A stretch of 64,000 bases of DNA from Mangifera indica (Eukaryota; Streptophyta; Magnoliopsida; Sapindales; Anacardiaceae): positions 9,920,001 through 9,984,000 of the forward strand of contig NC_058152.1 of assembly GCF_011075055.1 (NCBI RefSeq), read 5' to 3'. Shown piece after piece: positions 11,889-23,584 of this stretch. The notes under the pieces are model-generated. The model was not told the origin of the DNA, searched no databases, and worked only from the letters and a program-made list of their open reading frames with translations. The first letter of the stretch is position 1. Every line of letters starts with the position of its first letter. Made by a program: the position numbers and the translations under genes.

Positions 11889-12567
11889 TGACCTATTCTA
11901 AATATAAACAAAAGGAAAGTTAAAATATAATCGTTGACAAAGAAAATTAACACCAATTGTACATTTTTATCTACTGTTAAAACTTGGTTAATGATTAGTT
12001 GACGTAGGTAAATAGTTTTTACTGGTGTTATCTAACAGTAAAAGAAAAAAATTAAACAAGTTCTCTCATATTGAAAATTATGAAATACTGTTTACTTACA
12101 CTATGGTTAATATATTGAAGTTAAAATCTTTTAAAAAAATACAAATGTCTAAATCCGAATATTTTTATATAAAAAATATTAAATAGTAATGATACGAAAG
12201 CATCGAAAATTATAGTTTTCATAACATGTTAAAAATTTCCAATTTTATATTTATAGTTGGCGTCAGTCGAACTTTCTTATATTAAAAACAGTAAGACTTC
12301 AGAACTTTCGAATGTTTGTAATCTGAGAATTTTTCATATAAACATACAAATTTTTGTGCATAAATATTAATGAATTAAGTTATTATTTCTTTTAATTCTC
12401 TGTGGAAATGGCTATGGCTCAGGTGCACAAACCATTCGAAGAGCTCGTTGTGTCTCATTCAATCAAAGTATAAATGCAAACAACCCGGACCGAACATGGA
12501 TCCCACATATTTACAGACTCTTAAAGAAAATTGTCATGTTGACAACAAACGCAATCAGGTCAAGATT
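11889..12567. other. Spacer without gene
   Basis: AT-rich, no ORF or repeat I can identify. The last part (12420-12567) contains a short stretch less AT-rich than its surroundings that leads into the first copy of the 1,061-bp tandem unit. Confidence 0.4.
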
Positions 12568-15500
12568 TTGATAATACAAAGTTAACTAACCTCTTTTTGT
12601 CTCTGGCTAAAACATCACAGAATTTTATTCAATAGCTACCAGCACCTACCGAAACCAGACAGCTCCTGCCCCATTGAAAGAGTTTTCATTTACCGAGTTT
12701 GAACACAAAGTATGTTGGGGCCACAAACCCTAATTTAATTATGCAAATTAATTAAGCCAATCACTAATAAGAAATATTAATTGAGTGCAGCAAATAAAAA
12801 CAACTAACCACAAATAATAACACAAGATTTATATGAAAAATCCTCTCGTGTAAAGAGAAAACCCATAGGCAAAATTATGAATAAAATCTACTACCAAGAA
12901 AAGTCAAGTACAATCACTCTCAAGCTATTTATGAACTTGAGATCAATAGTCAATAACTACACCCAAATTATTTCCCTAGCCAAAACTCCAAAATACTTTG
13001 TGATTATAGATCAACACAAGAGAAAACAATGTTATATGTACACACTTTTGGTATACAAATAGGTACACATATAGATGTGTCATCATGTAATTAGGTGTTA
13101 CTTTATCATTAATTAATAATCACTCAATCATATCATGACACATCCATATATGTATACATTTATGTGCCAAAAGTGTGTACATATAGTTTTATTCTACAAG
13201 AGAAGAGCAATAACAATTCAAATAATTCTTGAAATAAAACCTGATGATTTTGATAATACCCAGTGATGAATTAAAGACCAAGGTAAAATTTGACTTTTTT
13301 TACCTTCGATCTGCGTAGGCAAGAAAAACAAATTCTCTAATAGGTAATTTTAATGTTTCTCAAGTCTCCTGATGCCATCCGAAAGTGTCATTATACATTT
13401 CGAGTATATAACATCTTTGATTGTGCACGCCAAGCCTACATCCGAGTTTGTCTATGTGTATGTGCTTGCCTATGCGCATGTGTCGACATACGTTGTCCAT
13501 CATGCCCATCTACTCAATTGCACGTCGAAACATCATCCTAGCTACACCTAAGAATGTTTACACAATTGATAATACATGTTGTCATGCCCAGCCTCAAGCA
13601 TGGTTTTGCCTTGGCTGGTGTCACACAATTGATAATACAAAGTTAACCAACCTCTTTTTGTCTCTTGCTAAAACATCACAGAATTTTATTCAATAGCTAC
13701 CAGCACCTACCGAAACCAGACAGCTCCTGCCCCACTGAAAGAGTTTTCATTTACCAAGTTTGAACACAAAATATGTTGGGGCCACAAACCCTAATTTAAT
13801 TATGCAAATTAATTAAGCCAATCACTAATAAGAAATATTAATTGAGTGCAGCAAATAAAAACAACTAACCACAAATAATAACACAAGATTTATAAGAGAA
13901 ATCCTCTCGTGTAAAGAGAAAACCCATAGGCCAAATTATGAATATAGTCTACTACCAAGAAAAGTCAAGAACAATCACTCTCAAGCTATTTATGAACTTG
14001 AGATCAATAGTCAATAACTACACCCAAATTATTTCCCTAGCCAAAACTCCAAAATACTTTGTGATTATAGATCAATATAAGAGAAAATAATGCTATGTGT
14101 ACACAGTTTTGGTATACAAATATGTACACATATAAATGTGTCATCATTTAATTAGGTGTTACTTTATCATTAATTAATAATCACTCAATCATATCATGAC
14201 ACATCCATATATGTATACATTTATGTGTCAAAAGTGTGTACATATAGTTTTATTCTACAAGAGAAGAGCAATAACAATTCAAATAATTCTTGAAATAAAA
14301 CCTGATGATTTTGATAATACCCAGTGATGAATTAAAGACCAAGGTAAAATTTGAATTTTGTTATCTTCGATCTGCGTAGGCAAGAAAAACAAATTCTCTA
14401 ATAGGTAATTTTAATGTTTCTCAAGTCTCTTGATGCCATCCGAAAGTGTCATTATACATTTCGAGTATATAGCATCTTTGATTGTGCATGCCAAGCCTAC
14501 ATCCGGGTTTGTCTATGTGTATGTGCTTGCCTATGCGCATGTGTCGACATACGTTGTCCATCATGCCCATCTACTCAATTGCACGTCGAAACATCATCCT
14601 AGCTACACCTAAGAATATTTACACAATTGATAATACATGTTGTCATGCCCAGCCTCAAGCATGGTTTTGCCTTGGCTGGTGTCACACAATTGATAATACA
14701 AAGTTAACTAACCTCTTTTTGTCTCTTGCTAAAACATCACAGAATTTTATTCAATAGCTACCAGCACCTACCGAAACCAGACAGCTCCTGCCCCACTGAA
14801 AGAGTTTTCATTTACCAAGTTTGAACACAAAATATGTTGGGGCCACAAACCCTAATTTAATTATGCAAATTAATTAAGCCAATCACTAATAAGAAATATT
14901 AATTGAGTGCAGCAAATAAAAACAACTAACCACAAATAATAACACACGATTTATATGAAAAATCCTCTTGTGTAAAGAGAAAACCCATAGGCCAAATTAT
15001 GAATATAATCTACTACCAAGAAAAGTCAAGTACAATCACTCTCAAGCTATTTATGAACTTGAGATCAATAGTCAATAACTACACCCAAATTATTTCCCTA
15101 GCCAAAACTCCAAAATACTTTGTGATTATAGATCAATACAAGAGAAAACAATGTTATGTATACATACTTTTGGTATACAAATATGTACACATATAGATGT
15201 GTCATCATGTAATTAGGTGTTACTTTATCATTAATTAATAATCACTCAATCATATCATGACACATCCATATATGTATACATTTATGTGTCAAAAGTGTGT
15301 ACATATAGTTTTATTCTACAAGAGAAGAGCAATAACAATTCAAATAATTCTTGAAATAAAACCTGATGATTTTGATAATACCCAGTGATGAATTAAAGAC
15401 CAAGGTAAAATTTGACTTTTTTTATCTTTGATCTGCGTAGGCAAGAAAAAAAAATTCTCTAATAGGTAATTTTAATGTTTCTCAAGTCTCTTGATGCCAT

Positions 15501-15748
15501 CCGAAAGTGTCGTTATACATTTCGAGTATATAACATCTTTGATTGTGCACGCCAAGCCTACATCCGAGTTTGTCTATGTGTCTATGCTTGCCTATGCGCA
15601 TGTGTCGACATATGTTGTCCATCATGCCCATCTACTCAATTGCACGTCGAAACATCATCCTAGCTACACCTAAGAATATTTACACAATTGATAATACATG
15701 TTGTCATGCCCAGCCTCAAGCATGGTTTTGCCTTGGCTGGTGTCACCC
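12568..15748. repeat. Tandem array, three copies of a 1,061-bp unit
   Basis: Units start at ttgataatacaaagttaac: 12568, 13629 and 14690, exactly 1,061 bp apart, the last ending near 15748. The copies differ only by scattered substitutions (for example g/a in gcacgcc versus gcatgcc). Each contains ggggccacaaaccctaattt, a 153-bp MITE and a region whose short ORFs repeat from copy to copy, indicating noncoding DNA. I recognise no gene in the unit. Exact spacing and near identity indicate recent unequal crossing-over or replication slippage. Confidence 0.95.
13033..13185. mobile_element. Small MITE (153 bp), one per tandem unit
   Basis: Perfect 19-bp terminal inverted repeats, TATATGTACACACTTTTGG and its complement, enclose an AT-rich core. 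Equivalent, slightly mutated copies lie at 14094-14246 and 15155-15307. Related sequences with the same core (gtgtca near attaattaata) occur around 16870-22165 (split), 27850, 50360, 55410, 60340 and 63040. It is non-autonomous, with no coding capacity. The superfamily is unclear. Confidence 0.7.
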
Positions 15749-15833
15749 AACGCACGAGCCCGTGACATGATAATGGGTTGCTAACACATGTTATCTCAAG
15801 TTTGATAATAACTCTATTCCACCGAGAAGTGAG

Positions 15834-16721
15834 CGGGTTTGGGTATCTTGTAAAAATTTTAAAAACCGGAACCGATCGGTTCCTAAAAATAGAAACCGAA
15901 ACCCAAAACTTGGAACCTATAAAGTCAATTCCGAGTAGGAACCTACCCGGAATCTATTTTTCTAAATTTTATGACTTTTATGTTAATGTGTAACATATGT
16001 GTAAATAGAATTTTTTAAACTCTAGTTGAATATGAGGAGGCCTAAGAGCGTAGTCTTTAATTAATAGAAATTAAAGATTGTATAAAATTTAATTATACTA
16101 ATACTCTCGTTTCTTTAACCCCATCCTAATGCATAGTTTAAACGCAATTGTATAATGGAAAGATTGTATAAAATTTAAATCTGATCTTCATAAACAATAA
16201 AGCCTCCTGCATGCTCTTTGAGTGGGAGCACCGCCGCAACACAGTGCCAACTAAGCTGTATGTTTACTGTTCTTGAGAGGAGAGAATTCCAAATGTTATT
16301 ACTTCTTCAATTTACAAAGAAAGGAATATATATTTATGTCTTTTTATCAACTTGATAATGTTTTTTCATTTATCTCTTCATTTAAAGTGTTTTTTTTAGA
16401 TTTTTTTATATATTGCAGTTTGATAATGTTAAAATTTTTTAGATGATTTTTTTTTGGCTGGTTAGAAAAACTTAGAATCTTTTGTCACCCCAACAAATCA
16501 CACCATTCAAATCAGCACAATCTTTTTATTTATAGATTTCAGTTTTAGTTCCAACTCCGGTTCTTGGGGAGGTGAAATTGGAATCAAAACCGAAACCTAT
16601 AGGTTTCACAAAATTGAAATAGGAATCTACCTGAAATAGACCAATTCCTGATAAGAATTGGAATAAAAAATTAGATACCCAACGGTTCCGGTTCCAGGTA
16701 GGGCTTTTTTGCTCACACCTA
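15834..16721. mobile_element. hAT-like non-autonomous element (888 bp)
   Basis: Flanked by a perfect 8-bp target duplication, ATTCCACC (15826-15833 and 16722-16729), the size typical of hAT elements. Termini are imperfect inverted repeats: GAGAAGTGAGCGGG at the left and, reversed, TAGGTGTGAGCAAA at the right. Subterminal regions are rich in inverted ggttccggttcc-type repeats. No transposase is encoded. Part of this element is present in the inverted duplicate at 63.3-64.0 kb, so its insertion predates that duplication. Confidence 0.8.
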
Positions 16722-16920
16722 ATTCCACCAAACTACAACCGGCATCAAGGGAACAACAATCAAGCCTTTTCAGTCACTTCAAACCAGTCCTACCCCTCCC
16801 TAGATTGAAACAATGAGACTTACAAATAAATTCTAAGTGGTCAATGCGACGGATTATTTTCAAAAAAGTAGTATTATATGTGCCTACTTTTGAGTACACA
16901 AATAATTATACACATGATGA
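16045..16920. repeat. Inverted segmental duplication, left arm part 1
   Basis: Reverse complement of about 63150-64000. Landmarks shared in reverse order include cctcctgcatgctctttgag (16203), ttgaaacaatgagac and the hAT-like element end. The second part of this arm continues at 22055, after the Reina insertion. Confidence 0.85.
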
Positions 16921-17266
16921 TGATATGAGAATTTTTAATAAGGGAGATGGAAGAAAATAAGAGAGGAAGTTATTGGCTTTTAAAAACTATCCTTTATTGC
17001 AGATTTTGTTGACTATATATAATAGTCTTACAATTGCTGTAGAGAATAAAATAATGCTAAGAATTAGGAAAACAAAGCTATCCACTAACACTTTATGGCT
17101 TTCATGGCTTATTATACGGAAACAACAACTATCCACATTCTTTTTCTAGCTAGTGCAGTTGAGTGTGGCTTATGATGTGGAACTAGCAAACAACTAAAGT
17201 AGACTGAGTCAATCCATGTTACCAGCTGAGTAAGTGGTAAGTTACCACAAATGGTGGCACCTAACA
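16921..17266 (-). repeat. 3' LTR of the Reina element (346 bp)
   Basis: Starts tgatatgaga and ends cacctaaca on the plus strand, i.e. TGTTAGGTGCC...CATATCA in element orientation. Partner of 21704-22049. Confidence 0.95.
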
Positions 17267-17280
17267 TTCCTCCCCCCTTT
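17267..17280 (-). promoter_or_regulatory. Polypurine tract
   Basis: AAAGGGGGGAGGAA in element orientation, directly before the 3' LTR: the usual primer site for plus-strand DNA synthesis. Confidence 0.9.
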
Positions 17281-17329
17281 AAAGATCCTTGTCCGCAAGG
17301 ATAAAATCAGGATAGGATTTAGCAAAGCG

Positions 17330-20300
17330 CTATGCATTTTCCCAGGTCGCATCTTCTACCGGTGCTCCTTTCCATTTGACTAAGATCTCAGACCTTAGAC
17401 GATATTTGCCTTTATGAACGACATGACGATCTAGGATAGTTTCAGGTTGGGGTAGAATGGTAGAATCCTCTGTGATTGGTGGAAGTTCAATAGAGGTCGG
17501 AGTGGCTGATCCCAAATACTTCCGTAACAAACTAACATGAAACACATTATGAATTTGAGAATTAGGAGGAAGGGCCAATCTATATGCCACCAAACCTACC
17601 TTCTCAATGATTTGATATGGACCAAAAAAACGAGGGGCAAGCTTCATTGAACCTCGAAAAGCAATGGAAGTCTGTTGATATGGTTGAAGCTTCAAATACA
17701 CATAGTCTCCGACGGCAAAAGAAACCTCGCGTCGATTTTGATCCGCTTGACATTTCATTCGATCTCGTGCCAGTGAAAGATTGTGGCGTAACTCTCGTAA
17801 AATGACGTCACGATCACGAAGGTACTCATCAACAGCTTGGATAAGAGAAGTACCTGGAACATAAGCCAAAACACTTGGAGGTGGTATGCCATAAACTGCT
17901 TCGAAAGGTGTTATCTTGGTGGCAGAATGAACTGATGTGTTATAACTAAATTCAGCCCAGGGAATCCATTCCAGCCATTTTCGTGGTTGGTCACTGACAA
18001 AACATCTCAAATATTGCTCCAAGGTGCGATTTACGACCTCAGTTTGACCATCGGACTGTGGGTGGTAACTTGAACTCATGCAAAGCTTGGTTCCTTGCAA
18101 CTGGAACAGTGCTCGCCAAAAAGAGCTGATAAACACCTTGTCTCGGTCGCTAACAATGGATGTTGGGATGCCATGGAGACGAACAACATTGGCAACAAAT
18201 GCCTTGGCGACGATGATGGCAGTAAATGGGTGTTTCAAGGCAACAAAGTGGGCATACTTCGTGAGTCGATCAACGATGACCATGATAACAGTATGTCCAT
18301 TAGAGGGTGGTAACCCCTCAATAAAGTCCATTGAAACATCAGTCCATATTCGAGTAGGGATTGGCAATGGCTGAAGCAATCCAGCAGGCTTCATACAATC
18401 GTTTTTGTATCGTTGACATATATCACATTGTTGCAAAAATATCTTCACCGTTGAACACATATTAGACCAGAGGAAGCTGTGTTTAATACGAGAGAGAGTC
18501 TTATGGAACCCAAAATGCCCACCAGTAGGTGATGAGTGACAGTCTGTAATTATTTCTTGGATCAAAGTTGAAGTGAGGCTCAAGTAGACTTTGTTATTTT
18601 TAAACCACACTCCATCTCGGAAGACTAGTTGGTGGTGTTTGTTGGCTGTAATCAATTCCTTATAGAAAGGATCTTGTTGAACTTCTTTTTGGAGAATCTG
18701 CCACCAATCTGCTCGTGGCATTGAAATGGATAAAAATTGAAATTCAGCTGCACGTGATAAGGAATCTGCACCTTGATTTTCAGATCCCTTTCTGTATTCA
18801 ATTTCATAATCATAACCAAGTATTTTTGGGAGCCATCGAGTCTGTGTCGGGGTAGTGATTCGTTGCTCGAGAAGGTATTTCAGACTTTTTTGATCGGTAC
18901 GGACTATAAATGGTTTTTCGAGTAAATACGGACGCCATTTTCGGATTGATTTAACAATAGCCAACATTTCTTTCTCATAGGTAGAGAGTGCCAAGGCCAA
19001 TCCTTTTAAAGCTTCGTTGAAATAAGCTATTGGTCGATTGTTCTGAGAAAGGATTGCACCGATTCCAATTCCACTTGCATCACTCTCAATCACAAATTTT
19101 TGAGAAAAATCTGGAAGACACAGAACTGGTGGTGAAGTTAATACCTGCTTCAATTGTTTGAAGGCTATCTCAGCATCCGTATTCCATTGAAACCCATACT
19201 TGGTCAAGAGTTGAGTTAGAGGAGCAGCCATAGATCCAAAATTACAGATAAACTTTCGATAGTAACTTGCTAAGCCAAGGAATCCCCGTACTCCTTTTGC
19301 TGTGGTCGGTGTTGGCCATTCAAGGACTGCTTGTATTTTGGTTGGATCAACTGCCACTCCTTGCTCTGAAATAATGTGGCCTAAGTAGTCGACCTGCTTA
19401 ACTCCAAACCTGCATTTTGATTCCTTTGCAAACAATTTGTTAGTTGATAAGATTGTTAAAACCGTTCGCAATTGTGAAAGATGATCTTCCCAGGATTTAG
19501 AGTACACCAAAATGTCATCAAAGAAAACCAAAATAAATTTTCGAAGATAAGGACGAAAGAGGTCATTCATGAGACTTTGGAAGGTTGCAGGTGCATTGGT
19601 GAGACCAAATGGCATGACAATGAACTCATAATGTCCTTCGTGTGTTCGAAAAGCTGTTTTCAGAATGTCGTCCTCATGCACTCGAATTTGATGATAGCCA
19701 GCTCGTAAATCCAATTTAGAGAAGAACTTAGCCCCATGAAGCTCATCTAAAAGCTCATCGATCACAGGAATTGGATATTTATCTTTGATTGTTATGTTGT
19801 TCAATGCTCGGTAGTCTACGCAAAATCGCCAATCACTGTCCGCCTTTTTCACTAATAAGACTGGTGATGAAAATGGGCTATTACTAGGCCTTATCAAGCT
19901 AGACTGCAAAAGCTCCTTCATCATTTTTTCTATTTCAGTCTTCTGGTAATAAGGGTATCGGTATGGTCGCACACTCACAGGTTCTACATTTGGCTGTAAT
20001 GGAATGCGATGGTCATGCAGTCGCTTTGGAGGTAAGCTCGTGGATGGTTCAAATACTTGGGGAAACTCAGTGAGAAGACGATCCAGGTCAGGTGGGTATG
20101 AGTTATGTTGGGGGCCATTAACAGATGGAATGATTTGGAAGAAAAGTCCAATACCTTCTAGGCTATTGAGTTCTTTGTCAGTTAAAGGTTCCATGTCGGC
20201 ATGCTTCAATCCTTGGAAAGTGCAGGGAACCTCTCCAACTTTGAAGGTCATGGTCAGTTGCTTGTAATCTGTCTCGATAGGGCCAAGAGTCTCAAGCCAT

Positions 20301-20695
20301 TGTACGCCTAAGACCAATTGACATGCTGCAACGGGAAGAACATAATAGTCAGCAGTGAGGGAATGACCTTGGATAGTGATGGTGAGTGCTTGACACTGCC
20401 CAACACATTCTATTTTCTCTCGATTAGCCACTATAACTTGGAATTTCTTGTCTCGAATCACAGGTAACCCATATTTGCTGACTAAGGCTTGATCAATGAA
20501 ATTATGGGTACTGCCGCCATCTATGAGCACAGTTATATTTTTGTTTTTCAGCTTGCCTAAGATGTGTATTGTTTGTGGATGACTGGTTCCTACAATCGCA
20601 TGAAAGGAAATTTCAGGAATTGCATCTAGACACTCTGGCTCTTGTCGAGCAGTATTATTATCCTCGGAACCAAGAGACAGTGAGTCTTCGATCAT
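17330..20695 (-). pseudogene. Reina pol: protease, RT, RNase H, integrase, chromodomain (nearly intact)
   Basis: An open reading of 1,121 codons. Domains by residue counted from 20695: aspartic protease LIDGGSTHNFID at about 57-68; RT with [12 protein letters not shown] and FFDDILVYS at about 350-400; RNase H with IESDASGIGIGA near 537; integrase zinc region (H..H about 720, CDICQ about 757); catalytic D in MDFIEGLPP (789), D in VSDRDKV (849) and E in DGQTEVVNRTLEQYL (886); chromodomain from about 1080 with ILVKWKGAPVEDATWENA. A TAG at 17330-17332 cuts the chromodomain; sequence beyond it (RFAKSYPDF) still fits the domain, so this is probably a TGG-to-TAG mutation. Protease, RT and integrase look undamaged. 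Upstream it continues in frame into gag across one stop codon. Confidence 0.93.
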
Positions 20696-20767
20696 GAATA
20701 ATTGCGGGCGTTCGCAACGATGGCCTGGAATGAACTTTTCGTCACAATAGTAACATAACCCCTTTTC

Positions 20768-21661
20768 TCATCGCTCTCGTGCCTCTTGATTGGTGATTCG
20801 ACGGAATGTTGTTGGAGGATTATTTGAATTTGAATTCACACGCTGATTTGGTAGGGGGCCTAGTAAGCCAGCTGTTGAGTTGGGATTGACCTTTGGAGTC
20901 AGTAAAGTTGGTTGGGAGCGAAATGGTTGGCTTGGTTTCTTTTGTAATTGATGGCGTTCCTCAATCAGCCTAGCAACTCCAATTGCATCTGTCAAGGAGC
21001 GAGGCTGTTTAATTTTTACATCGAGACGAATGTCATCTCGAAGCCCCGCAATAAAACAACCGATAAGAACATTTTCAGGAAGGTCATCAACTTGGTGGGA
21101 AAGTTTTTCAAAAACTTCTTGGTAGGCTGCTACAGTTGAGGTCTGTTTAAGTCTAGTGAGAGCTTCCGATGGGTCTTCATAATCAGTTGGACCAAAACGG
21201 TGAATGATCGCCTTGGTGAATTCATCCCATGTAAGCGGCCCACGAAATTTCGTTAACCACCTGTGCCATTGTAGGGCAATGCCTTCAAGATGGAAAGATG
21301 CTAGCTGAACTTGTTGGTTAGGTACAATATTTTGGAAATCAAAATATTGTTCTGCCTTGTAGACCCATCCAGTTGGGTCCTCGCCATTAAACTTTGGAAA
21401 GGATAATTTGAGGTTTTGGTGATGGTGGCCATTACTGGTGTTAGTGTGAGTAGCATTCGGGGAATGTGAAGATTCTCCCTGGAAAAATGGGTTGATTTCA
21501 GGATGGCTAGTGTGTGAGTTTCTCAAGGCTCGTAAAGCTTGAAGCTCCGTTAACACTGTTTGCAGGGTAGTATTAACCTGATCAAAGCTTGATTCATGTC
21601 GGGCCAATATTTCGTTGACCTCATTGCGAAATTCTGCATTTGTTTTACCACGAGTATCCAT
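20768..21661 (-). pseudogene. Reina gag (capsid) with terminal stop inside the zinc knuckle region
   Basis: Structural capsid protein of the retroelement. The preferred start is 21661 (MDTRGKTNAEF), the first ATG after the primer binding site. Capsid-like segments include FPKFNGEDPTGWVYKAEQYF and LASFHLEGIALQWHRWL. The frame stops at TGA (20768-20770) within ERxEKGLCYYCDEK, directly before the CCHC zinc knuckle. The zinc knuckle and pol continue in the same frame, so a single change (most simply CGA to TGA at a CpG) splits one gag-pol polyprotein. Read-through of the stop is possible but not demonstrable here. Confidence 0.9.
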
Positions 21662-21690
21662 GGTAGAAACCTGAGACCTGTGGAAACCGG

Positions 21691-21702
21691 GCTCTGATAC
21701 CA
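21691..21702 (-). promoter_or_regulatory. Primer binding site (initiator tRNA-Met)
   Basis: TGGTATCAGAGC in element orientation, one base downstream of the 5' LTR; complementary to the 3' end of plant initiator methionine tRNA. Confidence 0.93.
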
Positions 21703-21703
21703 C

Positions 21704-22049
21704 TGATATGAGAATTGTTAATAAGGGAGATGGAAGAAAATAAGAGAGGAAGTTATTGGCTTTTAAAAACTATCCTTTATTGCAGATTTTGTTGACTATA
21801 TATAATAGTCTTACAATTGCTGTAGAGAATAAAATAATGCTAAGAATTAGGAAAACAAAGCTATCCACTAACACTTTATGGCTTTCATGGCTTATTATAC
21901 GGAAACAACAACTATCCACATTTTTCTTCCAGCTAGTGCAGTTGAGTGTGGCTTATGATGCGGAACTAGCAAACAACTAAAGTAGACTGAGTCAATCCAT
22001 GTTACCAGCTGAGTAAGTGGTAAGTTACCACAAATGGTGGCACCTAACA
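21704..22049 (-). repeat. 5' LTR of the Reina element (346 bp)
   Basis: Near-identical partner of 16921-17266, with TG...CA ends, followed on the plus strand by the target duplication GATGA. Confidence 0.95.
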
Positions 22050-22054
22050 GATGA

Positions 22055-22840
22055 ATCATCATGTGATTGAATATTATTTTATCATTAATTCAAAATCACT
22101 TAATTACTTAATAATATACATCAAGTATGTATCCATTTATATATTGAAAAAAGGCATATATAGTTTTATTGTTTTAAAAAATAACTTACAAATATATTTT
22201 ATTTTTTTAAAAATGACTTATTTTTAATAATTATGTTATTATTAAAAATATAGTTATAGTTACCGCTGGTATTATTAAAGTAGAAGATAAATCAAATCCA
22301 AACATAGTTTGTTGAGAGAAAGAGCGCCATATTAAAACACAGTTATAGTGAATTACCGTTAGATTACTGATTCAACTGCGCTACCTTGCGTTTATCTATG
22401 AAAATCAGATGGTCGTTCTCTCAATTCCTCTGCCCTTTAATTTCTCTTAGTTCTATGGTTTCTCTCTCTCTATTCCTTCACTCACTCAATACAAAACTAC
22501 CAATTTCTTCAGGGTTCAGCTACGCCTTATGCCAAGTAAGGTAATGTCTCATGATAAAGAAACTTAAAATGAATGTAATGGATTCTTAGCTTTATTTCTG
22601 AAAAGTACAAATATTTATACATGTGTATTGCCAAAACTAGAAAGGGAAAAGTAATTTTATAAGATAAACTAAATATACATAATTGAATGAAAAATATTAT
22701 ACAATATTTGCAAGATTTCAGCCAAAGATTAAAGATAGAATTATGGTTTGATTATAGTGATTGATGGTGTTAACTTGTCATATGAATCAACAAAAGATTG
22801 ATGGTATTGACTTATCACATGAATCAAGGAGAAGTCTTTA
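22055..22840. repeat. Inverted segmental duplication, left arm part 2
   Basis: Reverse complement of about 62237-63120. Shared landmarks include gaagaaattggtagttttgt (in reverse, near 22490) and the match through the cttatcacatgaatcaa region. No gene recognised within it. Confidence 0.85.
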
Positions 22841-22859
22841 GCATTGATGGAGACAATGA

Positions 22860-23268
22860 AGAGAAGTTTTCGTTGACGGAGACAAAGAGATGACACATCT
22901 TCGTCTCTTTATTGACAGAGATGAAAAAACTCTACAGGAGATGGCTCTAACTCTCTCGTAGCGTTTTCAGAGGTCATTGTTGCCGATGAGGGGAGAAAGA
23001 AAACCTAGGAATTTGAGGGGTAAAATGGCCACTTTTTAAAACTTGAAAGCTTTAAGTGGGAGAAAATTGTTATTTTTTAAACCTGAGGAGTAAAATATGA
23101 TAAAACTTCAATTTTTTAATTTTTTTTAGTAAATAATGATTTTACCCTTAATCATAATTGAAATTTTTAACAAAAATTTTGTCATAAGTGGATATTTAGA
23201 TTTTTAAAATTTCACAAATATGTATTTGTCTTTACATTAAAACTTGGGTGGAAAATAGTCCATTGGCC
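22860..23268. mobile_element. Partial fold-back MITE related to the element at 44.9-45.8 kb
   Basis: The right half (23110-23268) aligns with the right arm of the 903-bp fold-back element: aaatgatgattttac-like, then acttgggtgg, then ggcc, then tatc. The left arm is missing or unrecognisable. It sits directly at the end of the inverted duplication. Confidence 0.6.
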
Positions 23269-23584
23269 TATCATATCCATTCAAGGACAAGTTTAAGCTG
23301 TAAATGCCAATGTAAACTTCTAATTTAATTAAATATTTTAAAAGCACGAAAATATCACACACATCAACGTCCAATGGCAAAAATTAAATCAACTGTAAAC
23401 CCTCATTAAGAAAAAACTACTATTAAAATTTTGAATGTGCCTAAAGCTTAGAGCGAGAATCAACTTGAAGCAGCCCCCTCCAGTGAACCATTTCTAAATT
23501 TGATAGGCATAACAAAACTTTCACCTTAGTTGCCAAAACTCTGCCGAGGAAGATAACTTGACCAGAGCCAGTCGGTATGACAAA

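Larger units (their letters stand above)
16921..22049 (-). mobile_element. Complete Reina-type Ty3/gypsy chromovirus LTR retrotransposon (5,129 bp)
   Basis: All structural parts are present: two 346-bp LTRs, TG...CA ends, a 5-bp target duplication GATGA (16916-16920 and 22050-22054), a primer binding site, gag, pol and a polypurine tract. Gag and pol are in one frame separated by a single stop. Small size, short LTRs and a C-terminal chromodomain fit the Reina clade (established for plant chromoviruses; the clade call is inference). The LTRs are nearly identical, with only a few differences such as atttttaat/attgttaat and tctttttctag/tttttcttccag, so insertion is recent. The inverted duplicate near 63.1 kb lacks the element. 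Confidence 0.96.

Noticed and set aside
13353..13696. Small frames with Cys-rich sequence repeated at +1,061 and +2,122
   Set aside because: They recur because the whole unit is tandemly repeated; frames differ between copies and overlap each other, with no conserved coding pattern.
12568..15748. CRISPR-like or satellite-DNA reading of the tandem array
   Set aside because: Units are 1,061 bp with no short repeat-spacer structure, and the genome is a plant; only three copies, so not shown to be a satellite.
17617..20267. Several plus-strand frames of 60-98 codons
   Set aside because: Antisense shadows of the Reina pol gene.
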